A stretch of DNA of 64,000 bases from Piezodorus guildinii (Eukaryota > Arthropoda > Insecta > Hemiptera > Pentatomidae). Every line of letters begins with the position of its first letter. Positions within the stretch are counted from its first letter, which is position 1. This document shows, one piece after another, positions 22,966 through 34,350 of this stretch. A program made the translations under genes and the position numbers. The stretch lies in the NCBI GenBank assembly GCA_023052935.1, contig CM041292.1:144487143-144551142 (forward strand), given 5' to 3'. The notes below the pieces were generated by a model, which saw only the letters and a program-made list of their open reading frames with translations, did no database searches and was not told the DNA's origin.

Positions 22966-25900
22966 ATGGTTAACAATTCCAATTCTTTTATTATACAATG
23001 GAACTGTAATGGGTTTTACAAACACTTTGAATACTTTAAACTACTGTTAAATGAAGAGAAACCGTATTGCTGGTGTTTACAAGAAACTCATTTTTCACAA
23101 TCTCAGGTAGTAAATTTAAAAAATCACGAAATTTACCGGAAAGACAGAACAGATTGTAAATCCGCTTGGGGAGGTGTAGCTATATTAGTTAGTAAAGACG
23201 TACATTCAGAACCAGTTAAAATTCATTCCAGTCTAGAAGTTGTAGCCGCAAAAATGTTTAAACCTGAACCGATTAGAGTTTGCAATATATATATCCCACC
23301 GAATCAAGATTTCACTGCAAATGATCTTCAAGAAATAGTAGATCAACTCCCAAGACCTGTCATCCTTGTTGGAGATCTAAATGGACACAACAAATTATGG
23401 GGCTCCTCATTATTCGACTATAGAAATAGGGGAAGTGAAATCGAGAAATTTATTGACTCTAATGATTTTTTGACTCTAGTTAACGACGGTTCTCCAACTC
23501 ATTTCTGTGGTGATGGCTCTCTTTCTGCCATCGATTTATCATTAATAGATGTCAGACTGCTCCACAAAGTGCATTGGGAAGTAAAGGACATGTTGTACGG
23601 AAGCGATCACTTCCCAATCACTATAAAGTTTGATACTAATACTGACTTCAAGACTGACAAAACTCCGAGATGGTCATTCAAAAGAGCCGACTGGGAAAAG
23701 TTTTCTACATTAATGGAAAGGGAAATAGAAAACAAGGGAAGCTCGTTGACTGAAGTAGAGGAACAAATATCATTCCTTAATCTCACCATTCTAGATGCAG
23801 CAAAGAAGAGTATTCCTCACAAGATGGCATATAATGATAGGCGCTTAGTTCCTTGGTGGAATGAAGAGTGCCACATCGCAATAATGAACAAAAAGAAAGC
23901 TTTCAACAAATTCAAAAAAACCAAACAACCTGAAGATTTAAACAACTTCAAAAAACTTAGATCGATTGCAAAGAAGGTATTAAGGGCAAGCAAAGAAAAT
24001 TCATGGAAAAACTATGTTAATTCCATTAATAGTAGCAGTTGCCTACAAGAAGTCTGGAAAAAAGTGAATGCCATTCAAGGATCTAAAAAAAGTGAGGCTA
24101 TTTCTACAATACAAACGGAAAATGAAACTATTACTGATCCATCTAAAATAGTTGAAGCTTTTGGAACACATTTCTCATCTATGTCGAAGACAGGCAACTA
24201 CACTCCAGATTTCCAGCTATATAAAATCGAACAGGAGAAAAATACTATTCAATTCCACACACAAGATTCAGAAATTTACAATCACCTGTTCAGTTTATCT
24301 GAGATGCAAAACTCCTTAAGTACGTGCAAAGATAAATCCTCTGCAGGACCCGATCAGATTCCATATTTATTTTTGAAAAAAATGCCCTCAAATGCACAAA
24401 TATTTTTACTATCTATTTATAATAAGTTATGGTGCTCAGGATATTTTCCTGAAACGTGGAAGAACACTACAGTTATCCCCATCAAGAAAAATCACAAAGG
24501 CATCAGTATCAATAACTATCGACCTATTTCTCTCCTTTCATGTTTATCGAAACTACTTGAAAAAATGGTCAACAATCGATTGGCATATTATTTAGAAAAA
24601 CGAAACTTTTTTTCAGCTTCGCAGTACGGCTTCAGGAAAAACCGCTCAACCATTGACCAAATAATGAAGTTTGAATACGAAATACAGACCGCCTTTTCTA
24701 ACAAAGAGCACTTGGTTGCTGTCTCCGTTGATATCCAAAAAGCATACGACACTATGTGGAGATACAATGTCCTAAGCACTCTTTCAAAAGAAGGCCTCAC
24801 GGGGAGATTACTGATATTCATCAATAACTTTCTCAAAGAAAGAAAATTCAAGGTTAAAGTTGGTCCTAATCTTTCTCAAACGTTCCTCCAGGAGAACGGT
24901 ACGCCGCAAGGATCCCCACTGAGTGTAACTTTATTCCTAATAGCAATAAACAGCATAGCAGAGACAACACCACCTGAAGTAAGATGTTCTTTGTTTGCTG
25001 ACGATTTTACAATTTATATAAGAAACAAGTCGTTAGAGTATATTGAATGGAAGCTACAAAAAACATTGAAGAACCTTGAAACATGGTCTAGGACCACAGG
25101 TTTTTGCTTTTCAAGCTCCAAAACAATAGCTGTACACTTTTGCAAAAAAACAAAATGTCAAACACACCCGTCACTGACACTTTTAAATCAACCCATTTCC
25201 TACTCCAGCACTATCAAGTTCTTAGGCGTCTACTTTGACCAAAAACTAAACTGGTCTCAACACATTCGTCATATAAAATTAAAATGTCAAAAAGGCTTAA
25301 ATTTACTTAAAGTACTAGCCAACACTCAGTGGGGATCTGACCGGCGAACGTTATTAACGATATACCGAGTCCTTTTCAGACCTATAATTGACTATGGAGC
25401 TGTCGGTTATGGTTCAGCTAGCGCTTCGACTTTGAGGTTACTGGATCCAATTCACAATCAAGCTCTTCGTCTCTGTATCGGAGCATTCAGAACAACACCT
25501 GTCGGAAGCCTGTACGTGGAGAGTAGTGAGCCCTCATTAGAAACAAGAAGGAAATACCTGCTACTGGCATACGTGGGCACGTTGATGTCAAGAAAAAAAC
25601 TTTTTTCTTCTGAATCCACGGCATATCCAATTGCAAGCGAAGAACCCCACGAATCGTGTAAATGTTTCTACAACAGGTTCAAAAAACTGACTAATGATTT
25701 ACAAATAGTAATCCCAGAAATCTTTACGATGCCAAATAGCTCAGTACCAAATTGGATGGAAATGGAAAATCAGATCGATTACAGTTTAACTGCATTTCCA
25801 AAGCTCACAACACCTCAACATGTATATGACCAGCTGTATAAAGAGCGGGAAGAACAATATTCCGATTACCGCTTTTGGTTCACGGATGCTTCTAAATCGA

Positions 25901-26685
25901 ACTCCGAAGTTGGTTGTGCTGTTCTCATGGGCTCTATTTGTAGCAAAAATGTTTTACCAGAACCAAATAGTGTATACACTGGAGAGCTCTACTAGATCTG
26001 GAAAGCCTTGAAAATCATAGTAAAACACGACCACCAACATCACCTGATTGTAACTGATTCTCTAAGTTCTCTAAAGTCAATAGAGAATAGGTACTCAAAA
26101 GAAGCCTTGGTTCAAAGAATCCAGATTCTCAAGGAAGAATGCGAAAGTGAAGGAAAAACAATAAAATTTTTGTGGGTCCCATCTCACTTGGGCATAGGAA
26201 GCAATGAGGACGCTGATCGAGCGGCTAATAATGCAAGGATGGACTCTGGAAGGGAAGTGACACGTGTCAATAAGACAACTGCATGGGACTGGCGAAAATA
26301 CGTCAAGAAAATGATTTATACTACATGGGCTGCTGAGTGGAGTAAAACTAAAGACAAATTAGGAAAAATTAAAGAGACTCCAGGGATATGGGAAACGTCA
26401 GAGAGGAAAAACCGGCGCGAAGAAGTGGTTCTGGCCAGGATAAGAAGCGGGCACACAGCGCTGACACATAGTTACCTACTGAAAGGATTGTACCCACCGA
26501 CCTGCAGGACTTGTGAGGCACCTCTGACGGTGGAGCACATCGTACTGCACTGCGGGGCCTTCAGCGTTGCAAGAACGGAGTGCGGAATTGACACCAGGCT
26601 GGAAATAGCACTAGGTAACAGTGAAGTGTGTGTTCAAAAAGTATTTAAGTTTTTAAAAAAATGTAAAGTCTTCAATGTGATTTAA
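22966..26685 (+). pseudogene. I-like element ORF2 (endonuclease, reverse transcriptase, RNase H) with one in-frame stop
   Basis: The first 1009 codons are open and begin with an EEP endonuclease: IIQWNCNG near residue 6, QETHF, GDLNGHNKLWGS and SDHFPI near 207. The RT follows, with AGPDQIPYLFLKK, YRPISLLSCLSKLLEK, YGFRKNRSTIDQI, ENGTPQGSPLS and the catalytic FADD at residues 677-680. RNase H starts at WFTDASKS near residue 970. A TAG at 25993-25995 falls just after the YTGELY box of RNase H. The same frame continues to 26685 with VTDSLSSLKSI, VPSHLGIGSNEDADRAAN and a CRTC...H...C motif. One CAG-to-TAG type change would explain the break; otherwise the protein is complete (about 1240 codons). 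Confidence 0.85.
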
Positions 26686-26838
26686 GATATAATGTCCTTC
26701 TACCAAACATTCACCATTATTGTCTTGTAAATGAAATCATTTTAAGAAAAAAACAAAAACAATTATGTATATAGCTAATGACCCTTAATGGGTAGATGCT
26801 CTGTATAAATAAATAAAAATAAATAAATAAGCAAAACG

Positions 26839-28060
26839 TCAAAAGACTTTCTTAGGAGAAGAGGAATATCTGATCTATAGGTGCATGTCTATGAAATCTG
26901 TTCTGAACACTTCCCTAATAATTTGATGCTATTTATGAAATATGGAGTTCAGACAACATATACGAATATATTCGAAAACTGAGTATTATACAATACATAT
27001 AAGGTTCCTAGCCGGGTTGGACATCTTTACACTTCACATAGGAGTACAAATAATCATGATTTAAATTAATCTACTCAAGTACTGTACAAGAGGGAAAACA
27101 ATAAAAAAAATTAAAACCCCTTCAGAAAAAAAAGATCAAAAGTTATAATAAGGAAAATTAAATTAAATAAGGAAACATTATAATAAATGCAAACATAGTT
27201 AATTTAAATAAAAATATGTTTTAGCCTTTTATGTTTGTAAACTTTATGAGTTAAATCGGTTTTGTAATACGACCGATTTCCCTTAGGTGGTCATGCTTAC
27301 TATTTGCACATAAATTAAAAAAATATATATTGTTAATTTATAAATAAATGTTTAAATGCAAGGCACATTTAAACAATAATGTAATAGGATATGTAACTAT
27401 AATCCAGTGTCATTAAACTAAGAAAAAATAATGTAAAAATATTTTATAAATTTTTCGCTCATTTGACATTACAACTTTATAAATGTATTTCAAGCATTTC
27501 TTGTCCCTCCTGCACCTGACAAGCGAGCTGCGGAAGCACTAAAATAAAATGCCGGGTGTCAAAATTGAAAAGTGCCCTCTCCCCTTCCTAACCCAGTTGA
27601 GGATCGGAGACGTCGTGTTGGAACCACAAAGTGGAAAATGCTGAGGAGGATGATGGGACTCTAAGTGGTTGTGCCTTCTGTCAGAATTAATTACTCCCCC
27701 CTGGCCCGGCTTTGCTCAGCGGCACGGCTTTTCCTTAACCACCTTAGCAGGTCTCCCTTCTGTAATTGGACCTATCAGCATCCTGGAAATAATAATAATT
27801 AATGTACACTCATGATTAAATCAAACGCAATAGAGCTCGGAGCCTTGGATAAGTCAGTATCCCTATCTATGTTATCAATTCCAAGCTCTCTAATTGATAT
27901 ATAATACAATAAATTAATTAAACAAGATAGTTTATCTAATATAATCATTTTTTTTTTCAATATCATTTATAGGATATGAAAATTATAATTAAATATCACA
28001 ATTGATTGTGAGGAATTTCACTAAATGTTTTTTGTTTAATGATATTTACAACTGTATAAA
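26839..28060. other. Unassigned stretch
   Basis: AT-rich; a GC-richer patch at 27490-27790 has no recognised product or repeat family. Confidence 0.5.
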
Positions 28061-28061
28061 T

Positions 28062-28275
28062 AGATGCGTGGTTTAGGGGGCAGAGCACTAACCTACTGTT
28101 TTTCCCACTTACTGAATTATTTATTCTGTTATTTCAACCGTGGAGCAATCCTGGAGGACAAGACCCTACAGCCTCTATAAGATGGGTACCCAAATATTAG
28201 GGAAAAGTCTGGGGGCTGAGCGTAATCTAGCGTGAATAATCTCCATGAATCAGTAAGACTCTTAGTACTGAACCC
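28062..28275 (+). mobile_element. Probable SINE related to the copy at 20163
   Basis: It begins with an A-box-like 'tggtttagggggcagagc' and ends with 'ctgagcgtaatctagcg', resembling 'ctgagcgtgatccatcacg' of the 20163 copy. Both carry a 'ggga..ccca' type middle. The B box is degenerate, so the tRNA origin is less clear here. Ends and duplications were not found. Confidence 0.4.
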
Positions 28276-28920
28276 AAGAAAAATAACTTTATAAGTAATT
28301 TTTTTTTTTTAAATTGGTCTTTTAAATATGATGAATTGGTAAGAAGTTCAGTATGAACAAATTAAAATTATAGAGCTTATTGTACAATCTACCGCAATTT
28401 ATATTCAATTTATATAATGACCCACACTGCATTAAAAACATGCTTTATCTTTTTAAACTTATGTAAACGATTCAATTGTAAAAAGCCTCGGATTGGTTGA
28501 AATGATGGAATAGCAGGATTTCTCTTTGTCCGTTCAGAAACCAACTAATGAATTATTTTTAGGAAACTGTTCCGGAATGAGCCCGGTGGGAGCAGCATTA
28601 CTGATGAAAGCATTCAATCGAAGCGCTAGCCTGAATACCGAATTTCACTGACACATTCTGTAAAATTACCAAGTTTGTTCCACGTGTAGCTGCAAACATT
28701 TGATACGTGGTTAATGGAAACGTTTTGTCAGCTTTTATTTTCAATATAATGTTAATTCCAGGATAGCACCAATATTTATCAAACACTACTAAGATAATAT
28801 GTGATTTTTTTTCTTTTCTTTTTTAATTTTTGTGGAAGTTTTCTTAGTTGGAACATTCAATAAAGCACCCACTACCTTCCATTCATCATCCAATTACTTT
28901 ATTTCCTAAGTCTTTTAACA
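28276..28920. other. Unassigned stretch
   Basis: No gene was recognised. The right end may belong to the 3' flank or terminal repeat of the adjacent Penelope-like element. Confidence 0.4.
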
Positions 28921-28942
28921 CCTTTTTTTTATTCCATCTTAG

Positions 28943-28985
28943 TCGACGTTTCGGGGTTGTTTCCCCATTTTCAAGACTGAAACTG
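28943..28985 (-). ncRNA. Hammerhead-ribozyme-like motif, degenerate
   Basis: The minus strand reads CTTGAAAA, then a perfect stem II GGGG/CCCC around AAACAA, then CGAAACGTCGAC. The GAAAC box and stem match Penelope-associated hammerheads, but the CUGAUGA box is altered, so catalysis is doubtful. It sits 3' of the GIY-YIG frame, where a terminal repeat is expected. Confidence 0.45.
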
Positions 28986-29302
28986 TTTTTTATACTTACA
29001 TTATTGAATAAAATTACATTGTTTAAATATTTTTCTTTGAAAAATGAAGCTTAGCAATTTGTCAAAACTATTTTAAACTAACTAATTTTAATTACCTTAT
29101 TCCTTGCTACAACATTTTTCTTTATTCATTACATCTTATAGCACGCTGCTACTTGTCTATTGCTCACTGTTTCTATTTTAAACCTTTGTACCTTTTCAGT
29201 ATTCCGGTGTAATCCTTATTGCTTTTTATTTATTTTTATTTTTACCTCTATTAATTATTTGTCCTAATTATGGTTCTTGCGCTATTGTTTTATTTATTTT
29301 TA

Positions 29303-30180
29303 AAATTGTATCTTATTTATGATATCTGTATAATGAGTCCCTAAGTTTTTTGTATCTGTTTTATAATTTATTGTCCTGCTATTATTTTTGGTTACATGGA
29401 TTGCTTCTAGTAGTTTTCTATTTCTATTATTTTGAGATGTATCTAAAATTACTGTGTTTTCGAAGTTAAATTTGTGTTGTTTTATTAAACTATGGGATGA
29501 TAATGCTGTTGCGTTTGTGTTTTTTATATTTTTACAGTTGGATATATGTTGGTTTATTCTTGTTTTTAATTTTTTAGAAGTTTCACCTATATATATGCTT
29601 TCACAATCTTTGCAGTCTATTTTGTATATTACATTTTGCTTGTCCATTTTTTCTATTTTGTCTTTCATTTTGCTTAAATATTTTTCTAATTTGTTATTAT
29701 TGTATAGGCCAAATGATATGTTTGGGTGATCATATTTTTTAAAAATACTTTTTATGGATTCTGTCAATTTTGGGATATATGTTAGTTTGTGGTCTTTCTT
29801 GCAATTACTGTTGATATGCTGTTTATCGGTTTTTACTTCTGACCTATCTATCATCTTATCATCTTTGAAAAATTGAGTTATAAATTTTTGTTTTGGTTTT
29901 TTTATTTTATTGTTTAGATCTGTTTCTATGTTTTTACAATTTTCCTTTTGATTAATAATTTTGTTATTATTTTTTGTTGTTGTTACTTCTTTTTTATAAT
30001 TGTACCATAATTTATTAATAACTATTTTTGGATAAAAATTTTCTTTTAATATGTTATAAATTTCCAATTTTACATCTTTCATGAACTTTTCATCTGTAAG
30101 TTCTATTGCTCTATGTATATAATTTCTAGCTGTGTTTATTATTTGTGTTTTTGGGTGATTTGAAATATAATTTAATATCC
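29303..30180 (-). pseudogene. Penelope-like ORF, C-terminal part with GIY-YIG endonuclease
   Basis: The frame open from about 30175 to the stop at 29300 starts RILNYISNHPKTQI, the conserved 'LN..SNHP..QK' segment after the Penelope RT. A lysine/asparagine-rich linker follows. The nuclease reads NVIYKIDCKDC, then IYIGETSKKLKTRINQH, then SSHSLIKQHKFNF and a catalytic-type glutamate in KLLEAIHV. These correspond to the GIY-YIG strands, the conserved Arg and the Glu. Penelope nucleases nick the target for priming. The nuclease itself seems complete, but a frame change near 30175 separates it from the RT. Confidence 0.75.
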
Positions 30181-30578
30181 TATTGCTACTTGTCCTTTTT
30201 TAGTCCATTTTGTACTGATTATATTGTTATTTATTTGAATTTCTAAGTCAAGATATTTTATTTTATTGTTTATTGATTTTTCTATTGTAAATTGTATTTT
30301 TTTGTTGTAACTATTGAATATTTCTAAAATATCTGTATATTGGTTCTTATCTATTATTATAATGAGGTCATCAATATATTTTTTTATTAATATTGGTTTA
30401 ATTTTTAACTTTTCTATTTGTGTTGTTAATAGTTTATTTAAATATACCCCGCTAAGATTCACCGATAAAACTCCCCAAAGAAATCCATTTAATTGTTTGT
30501 AATATTCATTTGTATATTTGAAATAATTATATTTCGTGCATAAATTTATTCCCTCAATGATTTTTTATTTATTTTCTG
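30172..30578 (-). pseudogene. Penelope-like reverse transcriptase fragment
   Basis: It carries GINLCTKYNYFKYTNEYYKQ, then LNGFLWGVLSVNLSGVYLNK in the place of the usual 'G.PMGSPLSP' box. The catalytic KYIDDLIIII follows (YIDD in place of YVDD), then KIKYLDLEIQI. The N-terminal RT motifs are missing beyond 30580. The frame ends at 30172, and the continuation lies in another frame, so the protein is broken. Confidence 0.7.
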
Positions 30579-30775
30579 AATTTTGCAACAAAATAAATCG
30601 TGGTGCTACCTAACGAAATTGTAGTAATATTTATTTACGTATTGTTAATATTATTCTTTTCACTTTATTCAGCCCCGATCGAGGCTGTCTGTCCTTTCGA
30701 TGCTCCAATCCTCCTGATATGGTCTATCCACAGTAATCTAGGTCTTTCTCTAGGACGGATTACGGTGGACCTATC

Positions 30776-31213
30776 TTTAAAATTAGGGATTGCAATCCGA
30801 AGTTATTTTCAGTCCTGCCGGATCCGGATCGACAAAATCAGGATAATTTTTACTTTTCAGTCGAAGCTATAGTGTTAGTGAGTTATTTGAATATGATTTT
30901 ACTCATAATGGAAAGTTTATAAAATGAGAGTTCATATTTATTGTTGAGTCAAAGCTCGTAGGTTCACTTCGTCTGAACGAAAGCAAATACGCTCTGGGTT
31001 GGACTGTCTGTAGGATTACATGAAAAAAGGCTCGCAATCGTAGAGGTAAAATAATTAGAAGTAATATAAACCAAATTAAACTGTCCTATTTTTTGCCAAA
31101 AATTACTATCATCGGATTCGGTATATTAGTACCGGATCCGGTAAACGATTGATTATACCGTATTCGCCGGATTACCGGACCCGTTTTACTGAATTTCAAT
31201 CGCTATTTAAAAT
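30776..31213. mobile_element. hAT-type MITE (30784-31205) with 8-bp target duplication
   Basis: TTTAAAAT at 30776-30783 and 31206-31213 flanks a 422-bp non-coding element. The ends are imperfect inverted repeats: TAGGGATTGCAATCCG at the left and, on the opposite strand, TAGCGATTGAAATTCAG at the right. Subterminal CCGGATCCGG occurs near both ends. An 8-bp duplication with TAGGGATTG-type ends is typical of hAT elements. It has no transposase and would depend on one encoded elsewhere. Confidence 0.75.
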
Positions 31214-31734
31214 ACCTCCGTAAGGTACTAAAAACATTTCCTTCCAAATCGCACTACATTCTCTGTAAATAGATAACCTTTCCTTTCATTTCTTTCCATA
31301 AGGTATTATATTTCCTATTATAGAGCAGAAGCACCTTACCTGTAGGATATTACCATTAATTAATTGTTTTTTCCATTTTGCTACTTTTTATTGGTTTATT
31401 TATCACGTCTTGAATCACCATTATTATTTTGATCAATGGTTTTAATATAATAATCAGTTTTTAGGTTGTTTGAAACAACCTAGTTGCGTCGCTTTGGTTC
31501 TGATAGGAAATATTACTCTCCTTAAAATTTGAGCGCTTATGTTTCGAAATTCGCAGAATCTGAAGAACGAATAAAAAGTCGTCCGCTGAATTTCTCCGAA
31601 TCTGCTAGACCAATTTTTTTTTAATTTGCCCACAAATAAATCAGGCCATGCAACGATCATTTTAACACCTAGACGTTGATATCAGCTGGTTATTTTTAGA
31701 ATATTAATGTTTTTAAACCAAAAAACCACGAATG

Positions 31735-31990
31735 ATTATGAAAAAAGAAAAAAAAAATTTAGTTTTACACATATATACGCCCATAAATCATTTATTTTTT
31801 AAGATAAAGAAAACGGAATAGACAGTTTTATAATCAGTAAAGAACTAAAAACAAAAACACGAAAAAGAAAAAAATTGAATAAATATAGCCTTGTAACTCT
31901 ATTATTTTCGAAAATAGATAACAAATTTAATAGTGTCTTTAACATTAAAAAGAGGAAAAATATTGAAAATTGACTCATAAATACGCCTAT

Positions 31991-32064
<74 letters not shown>

Positions 32065-32130
32065 GATAGAGGAAAACATGTATAGAGCTTTAAAATCAGT
32101 AAAATAAGATTAAGAAATACATAAAAATAC
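31735..32130 (+). repeat. Two diverged tandem units with a T70 homopolymer
   Basis: Near 31772 and 31978 the same series occurs: 'ata(t/a)acgcc(c/t)ata', T-rich stretch, 'aga..aaaacg/aaaaca', 'tttta(t/a)aatcagtaaa'. In the second unit the T-rich stretch is an uninterrupted run of 70 T (31994-32063). The long homopolymer may be real slippage or an assembly/sequencing effect. Confidence 0.55.
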
Positions 32131-32815
32131 TAGATGTAATTCTACCAACACAAGGTTATCAGAGATAGAGAACAATGAAAAATATTTGCAGGCATAAACA
32201 GATATATCATATTACAATTATTTGGAAATAATAAACCATTGTGTAATGATTTACAGCGTTTTTTTTTGTTTTTTTTTATTTAAAGCATAATGGTTTTATA
32301 TTAAATATTGAAATAATTAAATTAACACCAATTCTATTATATATTACTCTGATGCTTATGAACGAATACCAGTGAGGTAAGAGGCTCAAAGCGTAGACGT
32401 TTCAAGAGATTGAGGGTGAAGCATCAACCCCTACTCCAGCCATACCTAGCACATCCTGATTCCCATCACGAACGCGATCGTGCGAGCCACTTTCCCAAGT
32501 CTACTCTGGCTTCTAGTCTATAAGGATGTTCATATAACCTTCATCATCATCATGATCAATCTCAAATTTTATAGAACTCTACTTGAGGCCATTTTTACAG
32601 GAGTGTAAAAGATAGTAAATAAATCATTAAAAACTATTGTAGAATGCCCATTCTAAGTGATTGATTAAAAAAGTGACTGACAAATTAGCTTTATAAAGAA
32701 CTGGGCCCGGTAGTTGGCCTGTTCGTATATAATTGTATAAATAGTATCTCAAAAAAGTATGGTGCATCTACAGAATTATCTGCAGTATTTTTAATTACAT
32801 TTCTTTAATTGGCGT
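32131..32815. other. Unassigned stretch
   Basis: No gene or repeat family was recognised. Confidence 0.5.
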
Positions 32816-32823
32816 GATATCAG

Positions 32824-32825
32824 GT

Positions 32826-32887
<62 letters not shown>
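32824..32887. repeat. TA microsatellite
   Basis: TA repeat with one interruption, bounded on both sides by an 'aggtta' stretch. Confidence 0.9.
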
Positions 32888-32891
<4 letters not shown>

Positions 32892-33127
32892 TATTTTAAT
32901 ACATCTGGTAATAATAAAAATAAGTTGTTTTATTTATTTTATGTATTCTATATGTTTAGTTTTTTATGTTTTTCCAATCCGATGGTTAATACACATAGAA
33001 TGTTTAATATATATTTTAAATAGAGAAGGAAAAAAAAATGCTTTCATTAAAGATGTACGAAATGGACTAAATTTAAATAACATTTTTGCTGATGTTTTAA
33101 GAAAAATAAATACCAATATATAAGATA

Positions 33128-33518
33128 AATTGAGACGTTGATTTCCAAAAGGTACTAAAGGACATTTTTCACGAAATTGATATTTTTACATATTTATATT
33201 TCCTCATTTAGTTTTATCTAAATCTTAAATTTGATCGTATCTAATGACCACTCATTTCCTTTAATAACGTGATTTAGAAATGCTATTAATTTATTAAGAT
33301 ACTAATTACACATTTAGTTTCATTCCAAATCATACCAGAACATTTCATTTCATAACTTTAATATGGTTTTTATTAATATATTAAAGAAATAATTCAAGAT
33401 TTTATTGCGAAAAGAATCAATTTAGCTGGTTTAATAATATAGTAATGAGAGATTTTCGCGCTTCCTGTAAAATTCCCCAGAATGGATATAGTACCTTTTG
33501 GAAATCAACGTCTCAATT
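33128..33518. mobile_element. MITE with 30-bp perfect terminal inverted repeats
   Basis: Positions 33128-33157 (AATTGAGACGTTGATTTCC, then AAAAGGTACTA) are exactly complementary to 33489-33518. The 391-bp element has no coding capacity; its interior is AT-rich. A clear target duplication could not be assigned. The superfamily is unknown from the ends alone. Confidence 0.75.
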
Positions 33519-34154
33519 GAGCTCATTTTATTAGAAATATACATTTTCTTATCTAATGCATATATGACTGAGAACAGATTAAGAAAACTCGATAGTTAAA
33601 AATAATCTAACTAAACCTGAAAATCACAGCGTTATAGATAAATGGAGCATAACTAATACAACTCGTTTTAGAGGAAAAAGGGAGAAATGCTAACTTTAAC
33701 TTTGTTTAAAATGTCTATCAGCTCATTTATCTAAGGTGAATAATTTATACGAATATACCTGAAAGTTGATGCTAAACTTTAATGACTGCCAGTTATGGCT
33801 TTATTCTTACAAATACCCATGCTCATTTATTTTTTGTCCAAACGTCGTTAAGATAAACTATAGTTGCTTATAAGCATTTTTTATAAAAAAACAAATAAAC
33901 CTAAATACTTAAAATATTTTAAACAATAAAATGCAAATAACGAAATTTCTAGGAGAGTCTGTTCCGGTGGAAAATGTTGATGATTTCACTTTTCAACCTG
34001 ATTCATGTTCGCGTTTTATATTTTAAATCTTCATTTCAGAGAAATCTGTTTCATTTTTCTTATTTAAGAAACCATTTATAAAAAAAATGCTATTTAACGG
34101 ATAAATCCTACGAACTAAAAAAAAAAAAAATAAACAAATGAAATATTTAGAAAA
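33519..34154. other. Unassigned AT-rich stretch
   Basis: No gene or repeat family was recognised. Confidence 0.5.
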
Positions 34155-34224
34155 ACTGGAAGGAATTAGTCCGGGTGGCGGTCATTAAATGAAACAACTA
34201 AATAGTTTCAACTATTTTATTGTT

Positions 34225-34269
34225 TGCCAACGTTTCGACCCCCTTTGTGGGTCATCATCAGGGCGCATG
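34225..34269 (-). ncRNA. Hammerhead-ribozyme-like core (left arm of palindrome)
   Basis: Exact reverse complement of the core at 34306-34350. See that entry for the boxes and the limits. Confidence 0.5.
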
Positions 34270-34305
34270 GTGGGAGAATGGAGAATGGATTGTCCATTCT
34301 CCCAC

Positions 34306-34350
34306 CATGCGCCCTGATGATGACCCACAAAGGGGGTCGAAACGTTGGCA
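34306..34350 (+). ncRNA. Hammerhead-ribozyme-like core (right arm of palindrome)
   Basis: CTGATGA (34314-34320), stem II GACCC with GGGTC around a seven-base loop, then GAAAC (34339-34343) and GTTGG. The order is that of hammerhead cores. Stem III and the cleavage triplet are not clear in a single copy. An identical core lies on the minus strand at 34225-34269. Confidence 0.5.

Larger units (their letters stand above)
21136..26838 (+). mobile_element. Full-length I-like non-LTR retrotransposon (21149-26830)
   Basis: AATAAGCAAAACG occurs at 21136-21148 and 26826-26838; the first five bases may belong to the tail, leaving at least GCAAAACG. Between them lie a 5' UTR of about 220 bases, ORF1, ORF2 with endonuclease, RT and RNase H, and a 3' end of TAAA repeats. 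A simple-repeat tail, RNase H after RT, and ORF1 with a single CCHC knuckle fit the I group of LINEs. It is one of two full-length LINEs in the window with clear duplications, which suggests a fairly recent insertion. Confidence 0.85.
28925..30580 (-). mobile_element. Penelope-like element remnant
   Basis: On the minus strand, a reverse transcriptase piece is followed by a GIY-YIG nuclease and then, downstream, by a hammerhead-like motif (28943-28985). RT followed by GIY-YIG is specific to Penelope-like elements, and hammerhead motifs are known from their terminal repeats. The 5' part of the RT is missing. Target duplications and the second terminal repeat were not located. Confidence 0.8.
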
